Of a stretch of DNA of 64,000 nucleotides, positions 1 to 12,564 are shown piece after piece. Numbering within the stretch: the first letter of the stretch is position 1; every line of letters starts with the position of its first letter. The notes beneath the pieces are model-generated. The model worked only from the letters and a program-made list of their open reading frames with translations, made no database searches and was not told the origin of the DNA. The position numbers and the translations under genes were made by a program. The DNA is from Casuarius casuarius (Eukaryota > Chordata > Aves > Casuariiformes > Casuariidae): positions 372,001 through 436,000 of the forward strand of contig PTFA01000101.1 of assembly GCA_003342895.1 (NCBI GenBank). The letters are read 5' to 3'.

Positions 1-2600
1 ACCCTGGATAAGTCACCTAATATTTTTATCTACTACTGTAGTGTATGGTTTGGTATATCTTCATTTTATTTGTATTATTTTGTCAAAGATATTGATATTT
101 TCCCTGTAATCCATATATGAAATGTTACATATATACAGTTATGTATATATATTCCCATATTCACCGCTCTCCTCCCCCCGCCAAAAAAAAAGAGTGAGAG
201 AAACAGTAGGACGTTGCATAATGGAAGAAAACAAGATTAATATTAATATTGGTATGTCTATATACAGAAGAAGAACTATAGACATGCTTTCTGTATTTTG
301 TTGTACATTTGAAAGTAAAGTGAGGCTAAAAATACAAAGGCCATACAGCAGAGTTTGTCAGGGTGCCAGAGATGTGCATGCTAGGTTGAGGAGCAGGTAC
401 ACCTCAGAGCATAGCGTGGTGCCATTACAGCCTGTTGGCGGGGCCATGCCCAGTTTAAGGAGCAGCTCGTTCACCTTTTGTTAAGGGGATCACTGCTGCA
501 GGCTCTGCTGCGCTAAATGGTCGTGCCTTCTGATTCTTCGCCTACTGCCTTGGACCAAGTTTCACCCTGGTATAAACCTTTTGGTTCTCTTACATTACTT
601 ATAACAAACAGAAGATTCACAGCATTTCTATGAAGCAAGAAAGCAGTATGATTTTATATGTCTATTGTTGGAAGCAAGTTTTTTTAGAAACTATGACCTG
701 TTCCTTTGGAAAGTTTTATCATGGAACTATTTACAATAAATCTACTTTTTGTCCTTTCTCCAGAGAAGTGAGGAGAGTTGAAATGCCGTGTTTTTATTTT
801 AAGTGGATTTTTTTTCATTGCATACTGAAATTTGTGTCCTAACCTTTGTGCTGTCTCATTTCCAGTATGAGAAACCTAAGAAGTAATGAGGAAAAAAGCC
901 CATAGGCATTGACTGTGATCTTATTTCTCCCATTGCATCTCCTTCAAGATTGTTAGAATTACTCCTGCTTTACAAGAACTGGTTTGTGTAAGATCAGAAT
1001 CAGACTTTATTGCTTTGTTTTAGAATCTGTCATTTTAAAAGAGATTTTAATTTTGCACTGTTTATATTTCACTGTCTCCCCATTTGTTTGTTCATCTTTC
1101 AATCTACTGTCTAAAAGATTTGACTAGAGTGGGAAGAGAAAAAAGTACAGTCAGCACATAAGCTGCTCATGTTCTGCTGGGGAACAAAAAACAAGTGTAT
1201 ATTTGGTAGCAAAAGAACTGTTACAGACAGATATTTTGTCTTTTTCCTCTTAGCAATGCATTAATTTTTCTTTTAGCAGATAATACTGTCACATTTATTC
1301 TTTGATTTTAACAATGTCACATTCACAAGACAAGGTCATTTAACCTGTGTTTAGTAGGCAAACACATAAAGCTGCAAGATAGCATGTAATGCAAACTATT
1401 TTCAAATTGAGTTCGGGAATTAGAGTGACAGAATGAATGAACTCCAGATTTGAAGAGCAAACATTTAATGTGGCATGTTCAGCATTGGCCAACTTGATTA
1501 GATTAAATGCCATATTTTCATGCAAGGTGTAAATATTGAACTATAGCTCTATGCTGTTGATCAAAGCTGTTTGCTTGGCTGAGATGATTAAATAAGGGTT
1601 AACCTCTGTTAAATCTTCTATAACCAAATTTATCTCTCAGCTTCACCTACCGTAGAATTAATAACTAAAGCTGGCAATTGTAAGCCAGAACATTTAGGCA
1701 CAATATCTCTTGAGCAGAGTGTTTGATATTTGCTCAGAGCAACAGTTGTAATTGATTGACAGTCATAGCAAATGAAATAGTTCTCATTTGTGCATCTGGA
1801 CAGAGAGAGGGGCAAGGACAGTCTGACCACCTCATTTGTGGTGTGCCAAAATCTGATATGCTGATTACTAGTTGTGTGCATCTTCTGCTACAATTCATTA
1901 TGTAAAAATGTACAGAACACTTGCAGTTGCAGTGGTGTCTTTCATCAAGTTGTACCTAAAGAAGGAATCTCCCACCTTTTCGAGAGTGTAAGATCTACTG
2001 AGGATGAAGATGTCACAAAGAAGGGAGGCACAGTATGACTATATACACCCACATCAAAGTATGCATTGGACAAGACACAATCCGAGACAGTGCTAATAGA
2101 AAGGGATTCTTTTCTCTGATCATGGAGGAAGTTTCCGCTGACAAATGTAACTAGGGTAATTTACATTGTATGTCACATTAGATGATGGGTTTACCTCTTG
2201 CAGTTTCTGAGGCTGAGTTTATCTGAAAAAGTTGATTACATCTTACTAAGGTAGTTCTTTTTGGAGGTGTTTCTTATCCTTGAAGTGCAAAATTAAGACA
2301 GTTTAGCCTGTCTCATTTAGCAGGCAATAAGTAGGGTGAAATACATAATTAGCCAGGGACTAAGAAAACCAAAAGCTCATGTCCAACATCCCAGCCTGCC
2401 TTTTTGCTCTGTGCCCAGCTATGTTCCTTGTAGGCCAGTACTGTCATCAGATTGTCCCTTTACAAGGTCAGACTTCTTGTGTTTACTTATCAGTGGGCTT
2501 TAAAGATGCCATTATGTCTTTATTTCCGAGTTTAGAAGTCTAATCCTACTGAACCATTCTTGACAGAATTTATCATAACACAAATAATTACATTAGAGTG
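1..2600. other. AT-rich non-coding stretch
   Basis: I see no gene here. The longest open frame is about 120 codons (122-484, plus strand). It is low-complexity and serine/arginine-rich, lies partly over an A/C-rich tract and has no recognisable domain, so I read it as chance. There is no CR1 tail, tRNA or CpG cluster. A 17-bp string at 1461-1477 recurs exactly at 2627-2643. Confidence 0.6.
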
Positions 2601-2609
2601 AGGGATGGA

Positions 2610-2657
2610 CTGCTTATAAGCAGCACACATTTAATGTGGCATGCTGCTTATAAGCAA
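2610..2657. repeat. Two copies of a 14-bp palindrome
   Basis: The string CTGCTTATAAGCAG at 2610-2623 is a perfect 14-bp palindrome. A second copy, with its last base changed to A, sits at 2644-2657. The 20-bp spacer contains the string ACATTTAATGTGGCATG (2627-2643), which also occurs at 1461-1477. No protein or known element is implied. Confidence 0.8.
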
Positions 2658-2659
2658 GC

Positions 2660-5600
2660 ACATACTAGCATATGTCCTAGGCTGCCTGGGATAGTGAAAG
2701 ATGGGACATACTGCATGACATGCTCAGCCCCAGATTATAGGACAAAAGGGAGAAGATGTATCATGCAGGATAAATCTAAGCCAGCATATCCAAAATTTTG
2801 CAAAGTTTCAGAATTTGACTTTCACTACTTGGACTTGTGTCTAGTACTATAACAGTCTAAATTGCTAAAATGTCATATGAAGTTACATGAATTTTTCTTT
2901 GCTGAGGAGGGGACAAACAAGAATATCCCAGATGGAACCCTCTATCCAAAAATCTGTCAAGATCTCCTAGTGGTATTGAAAATTGAATTGCTGTGCTAGC
3001 TAGCACAATTTCAATAGTTTTTTTTCCCTTTCCTGTGGAAGTGCTTTTTCTTTCTTACCTGCAAGAAATGTTTGTGAAATAATACTGCATAAAAGCTAAA
3101 CAAACAGGGAAGATTCTTTTTAAATCTTAAAATGTGATGAAGAAAAAAATCCTGTCTAACAAGTAAGGAACACTTATCTAAAATCACAAGAAGAATGCAG
3201 CAAAAATACAGACAGATTTTTCCTTAAGCAGTGATGGAAAAAGTGAACTTAAACCCTGCAGTGGAAAGCATAGTACTGATAGTGAAGATTTTACTAGGCT
3301 TAGTAATACAAATGAATTAGCTGTGTGCAGTACCTCATCCTGGGTAATGTACAAAAATAGACTCTCCTGTACAGTGGTGGCTCTAGTGTTTTTAGCATGT
3401 AGAAATCCCTTCAACTGCACTTACTGCACATCCACAGTACACTTCCCGTTCCAGCATGTACCCCTTGTTGCAATTTGCATATCCCACCCTGGTGTGTTGG
3501 GGTGCTAGTGTTGATGCCAGCGTGTGCACTGTCATGCTTAGTGCAGGAGGGAATTAATGCTCAGAAAGTCCTAGTGGGGATGGACCCCACTGTCCCCAGT
3601 GTAATAGCTACCCCTCGTTACATAATCTGTGTGGAAAACATAATCCCAGTTTGTAAATGTGGACTGCTCAATCAAAACATTTACTGTCATGTCTTGAGAC
3701 TGAGGTACTACCAGGGCCGTTATAAACTCAAGTCTCTATGAAAGGAACAAAACTGCTTCCACACCTAAGAGGATTCTACTGAAATCCAGTCCTGCATAAG
3801 GGCATGAGGAGAAAGCCAGTGGAAGAAGCTCCTTCTCACCCATTATGAACTTCTTAAGTCTTAAAATATGGCCTGAGTTAGAAAAGTGATAGAATATTAG
3901 ATTTTTGTTTAAAAAAATCTTCTAAGGTGGAAAAATTCCAGAATATTAGATTTTTCCTGGAAATGCTAGATATTCTGACTTTATTTCATCTAGGAATGAT
4001 ATTAGAGCAAACATTATGTCCAGAGAAAAACGTTTCCCACTGGAAGCAAACTCATATCTCAGAAAGCATTCATGGGACAAATTGTGTAACTATGAGGTAT
4101 GCAAGTTCTGCTGGTGTAGCAAGTTGCTTCCCACATCCTGCTGCTGACTTTGATGAGGTTGAAGGTGCCATTGAACTATGCAGATCCTCTCTGCTAATTT
4201 TTCTTACTTTTTCTTAATGCGGCACAACAGACATTATTTCCACTCAGACACCTCATGACATCCAGAAATGTTTCACATATGCCATGCCTTCCTTGGCCTT
4301 GCATAGGATGTTTACTTGGTAGGGTCATGTTTTTCTCTGATTGCCTCTTCCCAGGTCTCATGCTTTTTCTGACACATCTTCTCCATCCTTTGCAATTGTA
4401 ATGCACAGCTTTGCCCTTGGTGATCTGGATTTCCCCATAGGTGCTTGGACTCATTTTGCAAGAAGACTAAAGTGGTTATGTTCTTTCTCAGCCTGGAAAA
4501 GGAGGAGTCCTTCAGGGTATGGGGAAGCGTTAACAGAGTAACCTTGTTCTGGTTATGCTGCCCATGGGCTAAAATCTCTTTTAGAACAGATCCTAGGACC
4601 CTGGTGAGGTGAGAATGGCAGAGAAGCATGGGATTAGAAAAGGGGAAAGAAAAGCTGCCAATTCTACCCACAGCTTTCCTGAATACCACTGACCATTGTC
4701 CAAAAACATAAATTGTATCATGGCAGTTGGTATCATGCTGTGTGCAAGAGCAATTTGGTAATGGAAGGTGAGCTACTCAAGCCTGTTAGCCCAAATGTGG
4801 CTTGGCTTTGGTCCCTGGCATCAAGAAGATATAATGCATTTAAAGAGAAGGGTACCACAAGTATCCTGTTTGTGTGAGTATCCTACTTGTGACTAATATG
4901 ATAACTTTGAGGCATTTCTCACTTGCAATGATGTCATCCCAATATGGCCATTTCAGATCAGCAAAAATGTCATGGGTGACCAAGCCCAAGGGAGTGCAGT
5001 CACATATACTTCAGTGCTGTCACTGCAAATGTTGTTTGTGGACAAGGTCAATGACTTGTGCTAAGTCAGTGGAAAAGGCTGTTCTGCTAGGAAATGTTAG
5101 GGATAAGTTGCTTTGCTATCACAGTTTGAGTTCAGGTTATACACCTTACACATTATGGGTAGAAAATAATGATTATTTTTTAGGTGAGAGAAAATATTCC
5201 ATGTCTTGCTTCATTTTACCACATGAAATCCTGTTTGGAATATTGTCTATGCACGTGTTTGTTTTCTCAGAATTACTTTTGTGTTATTCTGCCATGATAA
5301 GCCTGGAAGGGAGAGAGGGAGAGATGAGGCACAAAGGTTTAATGGCACCACAGGAACTCAGCAGCTTGTTAAGGCAATGATGTGTAGCATAGGCAAGTAA
5401 AGCCAGCCAGGCACGGCACAAAGCATGCATCGTAAAGCCAGACCTTTTGATTGGGAAGATCTGGCATACGAGACATGGCATTATTCCCAGAAAGACAAAC
5501 AATAACAACATGAAAGGCCCTACAACAAAAGGTTTATTTCCTGCAGTCAGCGCAGCCTGCTTATTTTTTGACAAATGAACAAAAGTACAGTGGCCTGAGC

Positions 5601-5815
5601 CTGAGCCTGAGCCTGAAAGAGGACAATGATATTCCAAGGATTTCTGGGGCTCTGATCCTGGAGCTGCAGAATTGAAAGGGGGCAAGAAGGCCCTGGAAAA
5701 AAGTCAGTGAACTAGTTTAAGGAATTGAATTCAGAGACAGTAGTACATGCAATACCCCGTCTGCGTAAACTCTGCTGCAGTGACATGCAAACTCTTTTGA
5801 TAGGCTACCACCTTT
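2660..5815. other. Non-coding stretch, no element recognised
   Basis: I see no gene or identifiable transposon. The plus-strand open frame at 4874-5380 (168 codons) has no hydrophobic signal, domain or compositional bias typical of a protein. Overlapping open frames on the opposite strand at 5284-5685 argue that both are chance. A short GAGCCT/CTGAGC-type tandem of four units lies near 5595-5618. Confidence 0.55.
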
Positions 5816-5825
5816 ATGCGACTAA

Positions 5826-5870
5826 TTACCAGTTACCAGTTTACTGGTAACCAGATTACTGGTTACCAGT
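5826..5870. repeat. Clustered TTACCAGT / ACTGGTAA palindromes
   Basis: Within 45 bp the octamer TTACCAGT occurs directly at 5826-5833, 5833-5840 and 5863-5870. Its complement ACTGGTAA occurs at 5843-5850, with a one-base variant at 5858-5865. The arms GTTACCAGT (5832-5840) and ACTGGTAAC (5843-5851) form a 9-bp stem around a 2-base loop. A second 6-bp stem spans 5858-5870. The block could extrude as a small cruciform or bind a dimeric factor, but no known binding site is recognised. Confidence 0.85.
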
Positions 5871-5874
5871 TTAG

Positions 5875-6600
5875 CACATAGTACTGATAACACTTTTGAA
5901 CCATCCTAAACCAAATCACTGAATATGACCCAAAGATCAAGACTGGGGAATCGAGATTTGTGTTAATTAAAAAACAAGGGCTTTTTTGGCCAATGGAATA
6001 GCCATATCTAAAATTCTTTAGGTTTTAGAAAGTTTTCCTAAGCTTTTTATCCTAAAAGAACAAGTTACAGAATGGCACAGTATTTCTATATTCATAAGGA
6101 CGAAATATCAAAGAAATAGGAAGAGGATATATCTGTTCTTATAATTCTTAAAAAAAAGGAGGATAGTGATTATATTTATAAAAAAGCTGTTTTTAGTGCA
6201 CACAAATTCAGAGGACAGGAGGGAAGATTTAGCAGCGAGCCTGTGTTATTTTAATGAAATGCAAATGACTATTTTTAACATATGCACCTAATAATTCAGA
6301 GGGTGTTGTCTTTGATGAGACCTTCAGGGCAATTTCACAGGAAAGGTGGAATATTTCTGTCACAGAAGGGGACTTCATCTGCACTTTATTCACTGAAAAA
6401 CATAGAGATGAAAAACTATCCTGCAATCAAAGAAAGGAAGATAAAAGATTTATATAATGGAACTAAAGCTTGTGGGTTGCCGGAGAGACTAGATTCTTTA
6501 TGAAAAGAATTGCAGTTAATTCCTCCAGGCACTGTTCATATTCCTGACAAGGCAGCCAAACATAATGGGTGCATAAATGTAAATGAAAGTGCAAATGGAT
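5875..6600. other. Non-coding stretch
   Basis: AT-rich sequence with A-runs and no gene. An octamer ATGCAAAT, the POU/Oct consensus, is present at about 6259-6266, but a single octamer is weak evidence of function. Confidence 0.5.
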
Positions 6601-6603
6601 GTG

Positions 6604-6605
<2 letters not shown>

Positions 6606-6641
<36 letters not shown>
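6606..6641. repeat. (AC)18 microsatellite
   Basis: Perfect AC dinucleotide repeat, 36 bp long and uninterrupted, so it is probably polymorphic. It supplies the run of alternating cysteine and valine in the minus-strand open frame at 6516-7127. That is one reason I do not treat that frame as a gene. Confidence 0.97.
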
Positions 6642-6643
<2 letters not shown>

Positions 6644-6644
6644 T

Positions 6645-8400
6645 AAATAATGAGTACACAAATACATACTGTAATGATGTGGTAATTTTTATCAGATCAT
6701 TGTTAAAAACTGAGCATGGTTTAAACCTATCATAGAGAATCAACATTATAGGTCTAAGATTTCTTTTTTGTGCAGCAAGGTATATTCTGTATTCACTGCC
6801 TACATACAAAATAAATGTTATGACATTATGTACATGCAGAAATTTAACCCGAGATAATAGGAGCTGTGAAAATACAGGTTTCCTCGAGTCAGGGGATCTC
6901 TTCCCATGGTCTTTGCCTTCCAACAGAAGCACTGGATCACACTGAGAAAGTTCACCAAGATTGAATCCTCTGGGGATCCTAATATTTAGGGCTGTTAACA
7001 CTGTTAGTGGAGTCAAACTGACTGTGTACATCTTACACAGGAGGACCTTAACTCCAGAGATTCCTAATCCCGTCTCAAGTTTTAGGTACCCAAGGGTTTG
7101 CCACTGCAGTGCTCCCTTTGGACTCATACAAAGGAAAAGTCTCCCTGCCCTTTAGACACATTTGAATCACTTTAAGAGTTGAAATTAAAAATGCTTTTAT
7201 TTTAGCAAAGCAAAGGGTTGGGCTTTTTTTTGGTTGTGTCATGTCTTAGTACAACTTTTAAGCGTATACCTGATAGGAAGACCCTTGTTCAATACTTGTT
7301 AAAGCAGGGCATCTCTGAGGTACCTTTCAGTTCTGGAAACCACGGAGCCAATTGAATGGCTGGTCTATCCACTGTAAAGGTGAAATATTTATGAATATAT
7401 GTCTCTCTCTCACATCTGGGGCTACCAGAACTTTACTGTATCTTTCCTCCCACATCAGCACCTTCCCTCTTCATTTTTGATTTGCAGATACTTACATTAC
7501 TGTGGTTTTGATTAGACTTGCACATTTGTGAGACTGCAGAAGAAACATTTGGAGGGATTGTGTTGCTCTTTCAATATGTGAAAAGTCTCTGATGTGTTGA
7601 TTCTTCCGTCTAAGTTTCCCTTTCTGACCATGCAGTAAACTGAATTATAGTGTAACCTAACTTCTCTCCCTTCCAAGAGGGAGATCTGCATTACCAATTT
7701 ACTATGGATTTATTCCATTAGAATCATACTAAGTAGTAACTCTACAACATTTCTGATAGTCTCCGCCACTTATTTCTGACACTCTGCAGAGAGCAGGCAT
7801 GGTATATGAAAAAACAAGTGACAAATTTGTCATTTTAAATGCTTTTTCCAAATCAGATCACCTGATTGCTGAAAAGGGCAGCCTTTTGTCAGCTTGGTGT
7901 ATTCTAGTTGTCATAGGCCATCTGAAGAGATAAGCAAATCTCTCACTTCTAACTGAAAAGAGACTGCTAACAGACAGTATCATATTTTAATATTAAATTA
8001 GAAGCAATACTTTTTGAATCAGTTCCATATTGCTACTTCCTTCATGTTCTCTACGGCACTTACCTAAATAAAAATGATAAAATATTAACGTCACCCATTA
8101 GAAGCATTAAATTTGGCTAACTAATGATTTTTGAGGTACAGTTGTATAAAGTTCATTATAATAGTGTAAATGTAAATGGGATTGTTAATAAGCGGTGTAT
8201 TTTCAGGGATTTTTTTTTCACCTTATACTAAAACTTTATCAGCGAATTGGGAGGAAACATGAACACAGCTTGTATAAACAGTTAAATAACAACTACATAT
8301 CAAAATATAAACAATTAAAAAGAAAAGTTGCCGTGATGCTTATGGTATGGGGAGATGTTTTGGAGATAGACAGTAACTTTGAAAGGACTTGAAGAATCAT
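6645..8400. other. Non-coding stretch
   Basis: No gene, RNA gene or transposon is recognised. The open frames are all short (under about 70 codons apart from the microsatellite-containing one) and overlap on both strands. Confidence 0.55.
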
Positions 8401-8401
8401 T

Positions 8402-8480
8402 CATCCTGCAGAATTGCAGGGGAATGGAGACAGGGTGATCTCCTGAGGTTGCTTTCAGCTTTGTATTTCTTTGATTCTAC
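8402..8480 (+). mobile_element. CR1 LINE 3'-end relic (about 80 bp)
   Basis: The segment reads as the last part of a CR1 3' untranslated region: a GGGTGATCTCCTGAGGT core, then a pyrimidine-rich CTTTCAGCTTTGTATTTC stretch, ending in TTTGATTCTAC at the position of the CR1 terminal ATTCTATG-type repeat. CR1 elements are usually 5'-truncated, so a tail of this size is normal. The match is degraded, which suggests an old insertion. The family assignment is from memory of the CR1 consensus, not from a search. Confidence 0.7.
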
Positions 8481-8592
8481 TTTGATTAGACAGACATGAG
8501 CTTCCAGTTCAACACTGCATATATATAGAACTAATATGGCTACAAGAACTAATATATTCTAACAATTTATCAGAGAAACACTTTATTAGAAT

Positions 8593-8628
8593 AATTTACT
8601 ATAATAGTGTAATTTACTGTAATAGTGT
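8593..8628. repeat. 18-bp tandem duplication
   Basis: Two adjacent 18-bp copies (8593-8610 and 8611-8628) of AATTTACTATAATAGTGT differ at one base. It is probably a replication-slippage duplication. Confidence 0.85.
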
Positions 8629-8639
8629 TCCAATACAAA

Positions 8640-11600
8640 CAATGTAAACAACAGATTGATAACAAGAGGTTTTGAAGAAGAACCATGAATATAAGTTATT
8701 ATGGTATTGGAAAACATTCTTTTAGTAGAAGATGAATTGGCCAATATGGATATTTTAAAGCTGGTCATCTTATATACGTTTTGAACAAACACATACTTTA
8801 GTATGCAACTTTAAAAAAGTCTTTATAGTGCTTGCAGTATATTGGTTATCCAGTGCTTTATGATAACCTAATTATTCATTATTTATTTTATAGTAGATCC
8901 CAAAGACTCACTTCACTGTAGTAAGGGCTGTGCAGTCAAATAGCATAAATTGTTTTTTGCTGTGGAGAGAGGCAGAGAATAGAATGAATCCGGCTCTATT
9001 GAAATCAATGGCTTTGCCTTTGATTTCAGTGGAAGTGGGATTCACCTCCCAAGAACACTTGCATGTATTATTTGCATAACTTCGAGTAACCACCCTTTTT
9101 GTAACAGTGCCTTGAGTGACTATATTGACCACCTTACAAGAAACCTGCTACCTCATATACTTGCTATAATGCTGGGTTTGGGGGTTGTTTTAGTGTCATT
9201 TTTTAACAAAAGAAGACTAATCAAAATGTGTCTGTCTATTGGCATCTATTGAATTGCTTAGGTTTGAAGAAATGTATCTGGAAATTGAAGAAAAGGAAGG
9301 GGGAGAATCCTGGTATTATTGGGAGCGTGGTTTTGTACATGGTCCAAAATGTTGGCTTTCAGACAAGACTATTAAAACATCAGTTTTAGTCATAAATATA
9401 TGAATGAAAAATGGAGGGAGAAGGCTCAGGAGGTGTGCAGAACAACAGAAGACTCTTTAAGACACAAGAAACTGAAAACAGATGCCAATACCTCCTTATG
9501 GTTATGTTTCATAGAGAATTTGCTGCAGAATTCTGTTATCCACATATGTACCTGAGCACTTTTCACCCAGGTATTGAATAAATAAAAATAGCAACTGTAG
9601 CTCCTCTGGTTAATACCCTGAGTTCTTGATCCCTCAGGCAGGTGGGCCTGCAAATGTTGTGTGAGAACCACCTAAGGATTCCCTAGGGAAGGGCAGGCAT
9701 TTTTTCCATCATCTTGGTCTTAAGCAAAGGAAGTACAATCCTAGCTTCTTATTGGGTTTCCAATGGAGCTGTTGAGCTGCTACTTTATTTCCTAGTACGG
9801 CCGTTACCAAATATGAAATACCAAATAAATGGTACATTGGGTACACCATGCTAGCACAATGCTGTGCAATAACACGTATTTTCTAAATTGCAGCATTATG
9901 AATTGCACTTCACAGCTTATCACAAATTGATCTCATTTGTTATTCTTCCAAGATTCCCTTCTAGAAGAAGTAAAATCTTAGAAGCATTACCTGTAATTGC
10001 TGTTTAAAAATTTTAAATTGGCACTGTACTTCTAGTTGAGACAATTAGTTGTATGAAGTAGAACTTCAGTAGATGTAGACATAATTCCATTGGCTTCACT
10101 GGAGCTGAAACAGTGAACTAACTGAGGATCTGTCTCATAAATCTGTAAAATTTCAAATAATTATTTTTATGAACTCTGTAGGCAAGCTTATCCATGTGTT
10201 TTTCTCCAGAGAAGTTCTGCTCTTGCTGCTAATTTCTCATATATCTTACATAATATGTTCCTGCAAGTCTATTTGGAAGAAATGATTAAGCATTTGGCAA
10301 AAGGTAAGCCAGTGGAGACAAGCACATTTCCTGCTAGGGCTAGTTAATTTTCATGGCAGTTTTTAGGGCTGAATTGGTGCTATTCATTATAAACACATTA
10401 AGAAAAATAGCTAAAGACCATAGAAACTGTGTGGAAATACAGAAAAAGATATGTTTTATCTCAGTGATAGTGCGTTTTTTTCTCAAGTCATGGGACAAAT
10501 CCTGTTCTTATTCATTCTAGCCCTATGCAACTGTCTGTGCCATCATGACATGCAGCATTAGGAAAGGATTAATCAGATGGTCTGGACAGAAATGATGACA
10601 CAATTTGGCAAAATAATTTGCTGTTTAACTGAGGCCTTGCAGGGATCAGTAGAGATTGTAGTCCTGTAGCCCAGTAAATATAGTGTTGCCATTGCTTATA
10701 ACAGGCCTCAGGCTTCATGTTAGACTAACAACTGTTGTCTTGGGACCTGTGAAGCTTTGCCCAAATGTGTTTTGGCCTGTATAGTCATTTATTTTAGTTT
10801 TTAACAGGAATTATCTAATGACCTTATGACTATTACATGCTTTATTTCAGCTTTTTCTTCGCTTTGCACAATTGTGTACTGTAATGCTTATTGCAATAAA
10901 CATTTCTGTAACTACCTATGACCCTCGAATAAAACAGGAGCACAGACAGGGAATGAACAGCAGAGACCTTGAATGGACATGTGTGGGAAGACACCTGTGG
11001 CCTCAGGACCATAAAGAACTCATCATCAGTGGTCAACTACTGGCCCTCAAAGGACTGTAGTCCTGGGAGCTGGGCAAAACCAGCTCTAGGGAGGACAAAG
11101 AACAAGGGTCCAACATATGTGAAACACACCTTACACAGTAAATTCAGTTGTAATACGGCCTTGCGGACCAATGAAGAAATAATAAGGCAGAAAGCACATA
11201 AGCAAGCAAATAAAAATGACTCCAAATCGGTCTCAGAGTGAGGAGGAAGAAATCATCCACATCCATGAAGCCATTGACTTGTATACACTTCACTTTAACT
11301 GTATATATTTTGAATCATTGTAAGGGGACTGAAAAAAGTTCTTTGATTAGATGAAGACTAACAAGATCAGACTAACAGTAACTTCTGGGCTTTGCATACC
11401 AGGTTTGTTCCTTTGGCTCATGACAAGATTCTGAGTGCAACAAATTGTTGGGGATTCAAGTTCTGTAATTTGGATGCAACAAATTGGTAATAGGGTGAAC
11501 CAAATACTAATAAATTTTTCTTTCAAGCAGTTGAGGTAAAAGTTCACCTGTTTTGGACTGAGAAAAATTACAGAGTTAGTTCAATAGTTAACAACAGATT

Positions 11601-11860
11601 TGTTAAATAGACTCAACAACAAGTCATAAAAATAGCATGCATTGCACACAACTAATTTTTTTGCATAAAGAAACTTAGAACTTATATTATTTCTTCGCTT
11701 GCCTGAAGCTAACATTTGCCTAAATCTTTTATGATTCTGGAAGCTTCAAAAATCTCATCAAACACTATCGCGGCCCCACATGAAGTCAAAGTCTACATAA
11801 TTACTGATGGCAACCCCCCAAAGATGCTATTATGAATACGTTTAGCTCTTTATGTTCTGA
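8640..11860. other. Non-coding stretch with faint ancient-repeat motifs
   Basis: No gene is seen. Around 9005-9050 and 10085-10125 there are phrases such as TTGATTTCAGTGG and CCATTGGCTTCACTGGAG. These resemble the 'near ATTGACTTCAATGGGAG' motif that recurs in old interspersed repeats of birds and reptiles. I cannot assign the repeat family and boundaries are not definable by eye. Confidence 0.4.
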
Positions 11861-11869
11861 ACTGTTCTG

Positions 11870-12560
11870 CGGCTTTCTTGCAGCAGAGAGGCTGATCTCC
11901 GGCGTCGCTGAAATGCCATTCTCCAGGTCTTTGGGATTTTTAATTAGTGCTTTTTAACTTTTTCTGTTTTTCCTCTCGAATAGCGGTGCTGCTGATTAGT
12001 GTCCTCTCAACAACGATGTTTCTGCCTGCGTCCTTGCGCTAGCTCACACGCTTTCTCACCTCTGGACGCAGTTTTCTCAGTGAAATCGCGTCAGGGCGGC
12101 ACAGCTGTGCCCTACATCGCCGGCCTTGGATCGCAGCAGCCGAAGCGCCGGGCCGGGGTTGCGAGCGGCGCGATCCTCCAGCCCGAACAGCACTCATGCT
12201 GAGCGCCACAGACAGGGGCTCAAACAGCTCTTTTTCTCCTGCACGACTTGAAACTATAGCTTTTTGTCTCTTCTGCGAGACATATTGACTAAACAGCATG
12301 TTTTCAAATATCTCCCCCCGCTTTAGTTTTTGAAGCCTAAATCTGAGAGACTGAAGGCTGTGAGATGGGGGTGAAGGCTGCACCTTCCTTAAAAGCTGAG
12401 GATCACTTGGAGGGCTGTTTTGGGCATAAAAGAGCAGGGTTTGGGTCATGGGGGCTGCAGGTGCCCAGTGGGGGAGGAGGCCATGACCGGCCCTGGGCTG
12501 GTCACAGCCGGTTCCAGCCGGTTCTGTAACGGATGAGAACCGCCCCCCTCACCGCCCCCC
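11870..12560. promoter_or_regulatory. CpG island, candidate promoter
   Basis: In an AT-rich window where CpG is scarce, this segment of about 700 bp is GC-rich. It carries roughly 25-30 CpG dinucleotides, densest at 12060-12200, where several GCGC/CGGCG strings cluster. A second CpG-bearing patch with C-runs lies at 12480-12560. A TTTTTAATTAG homeodomain-type site sits at about 11936-11946. Unmethylated CpG islands in vertebrates usually mark promoters or developmental regulatory elements. No convincing first exon with a coding frame is visible, so a non-coding transcript, a distal first exon or an orphan island are all possible. Confidence 0.5.
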
Positions 12561-12564
12561 CACC

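Noticed and set aside
4874..5380. 168-codon plus-strand open frame
   Set aside because: No recognisable motif, and the opposite strand is also open over its end; consistent with chance.
6516..7127. 203-codon minus-strand open frame
   Set aside because: Its Cys/Val run is the translated (AC)18 microsatellite; no domain or conserved feature elsewhere in it.
11875..11935. Small exon ending at CTCCAG/GTCTTT in the CpG island
   Set aside because: The donor is weak, the segment is very short, and nothing supports splicing; kept only as part of the CpG island.
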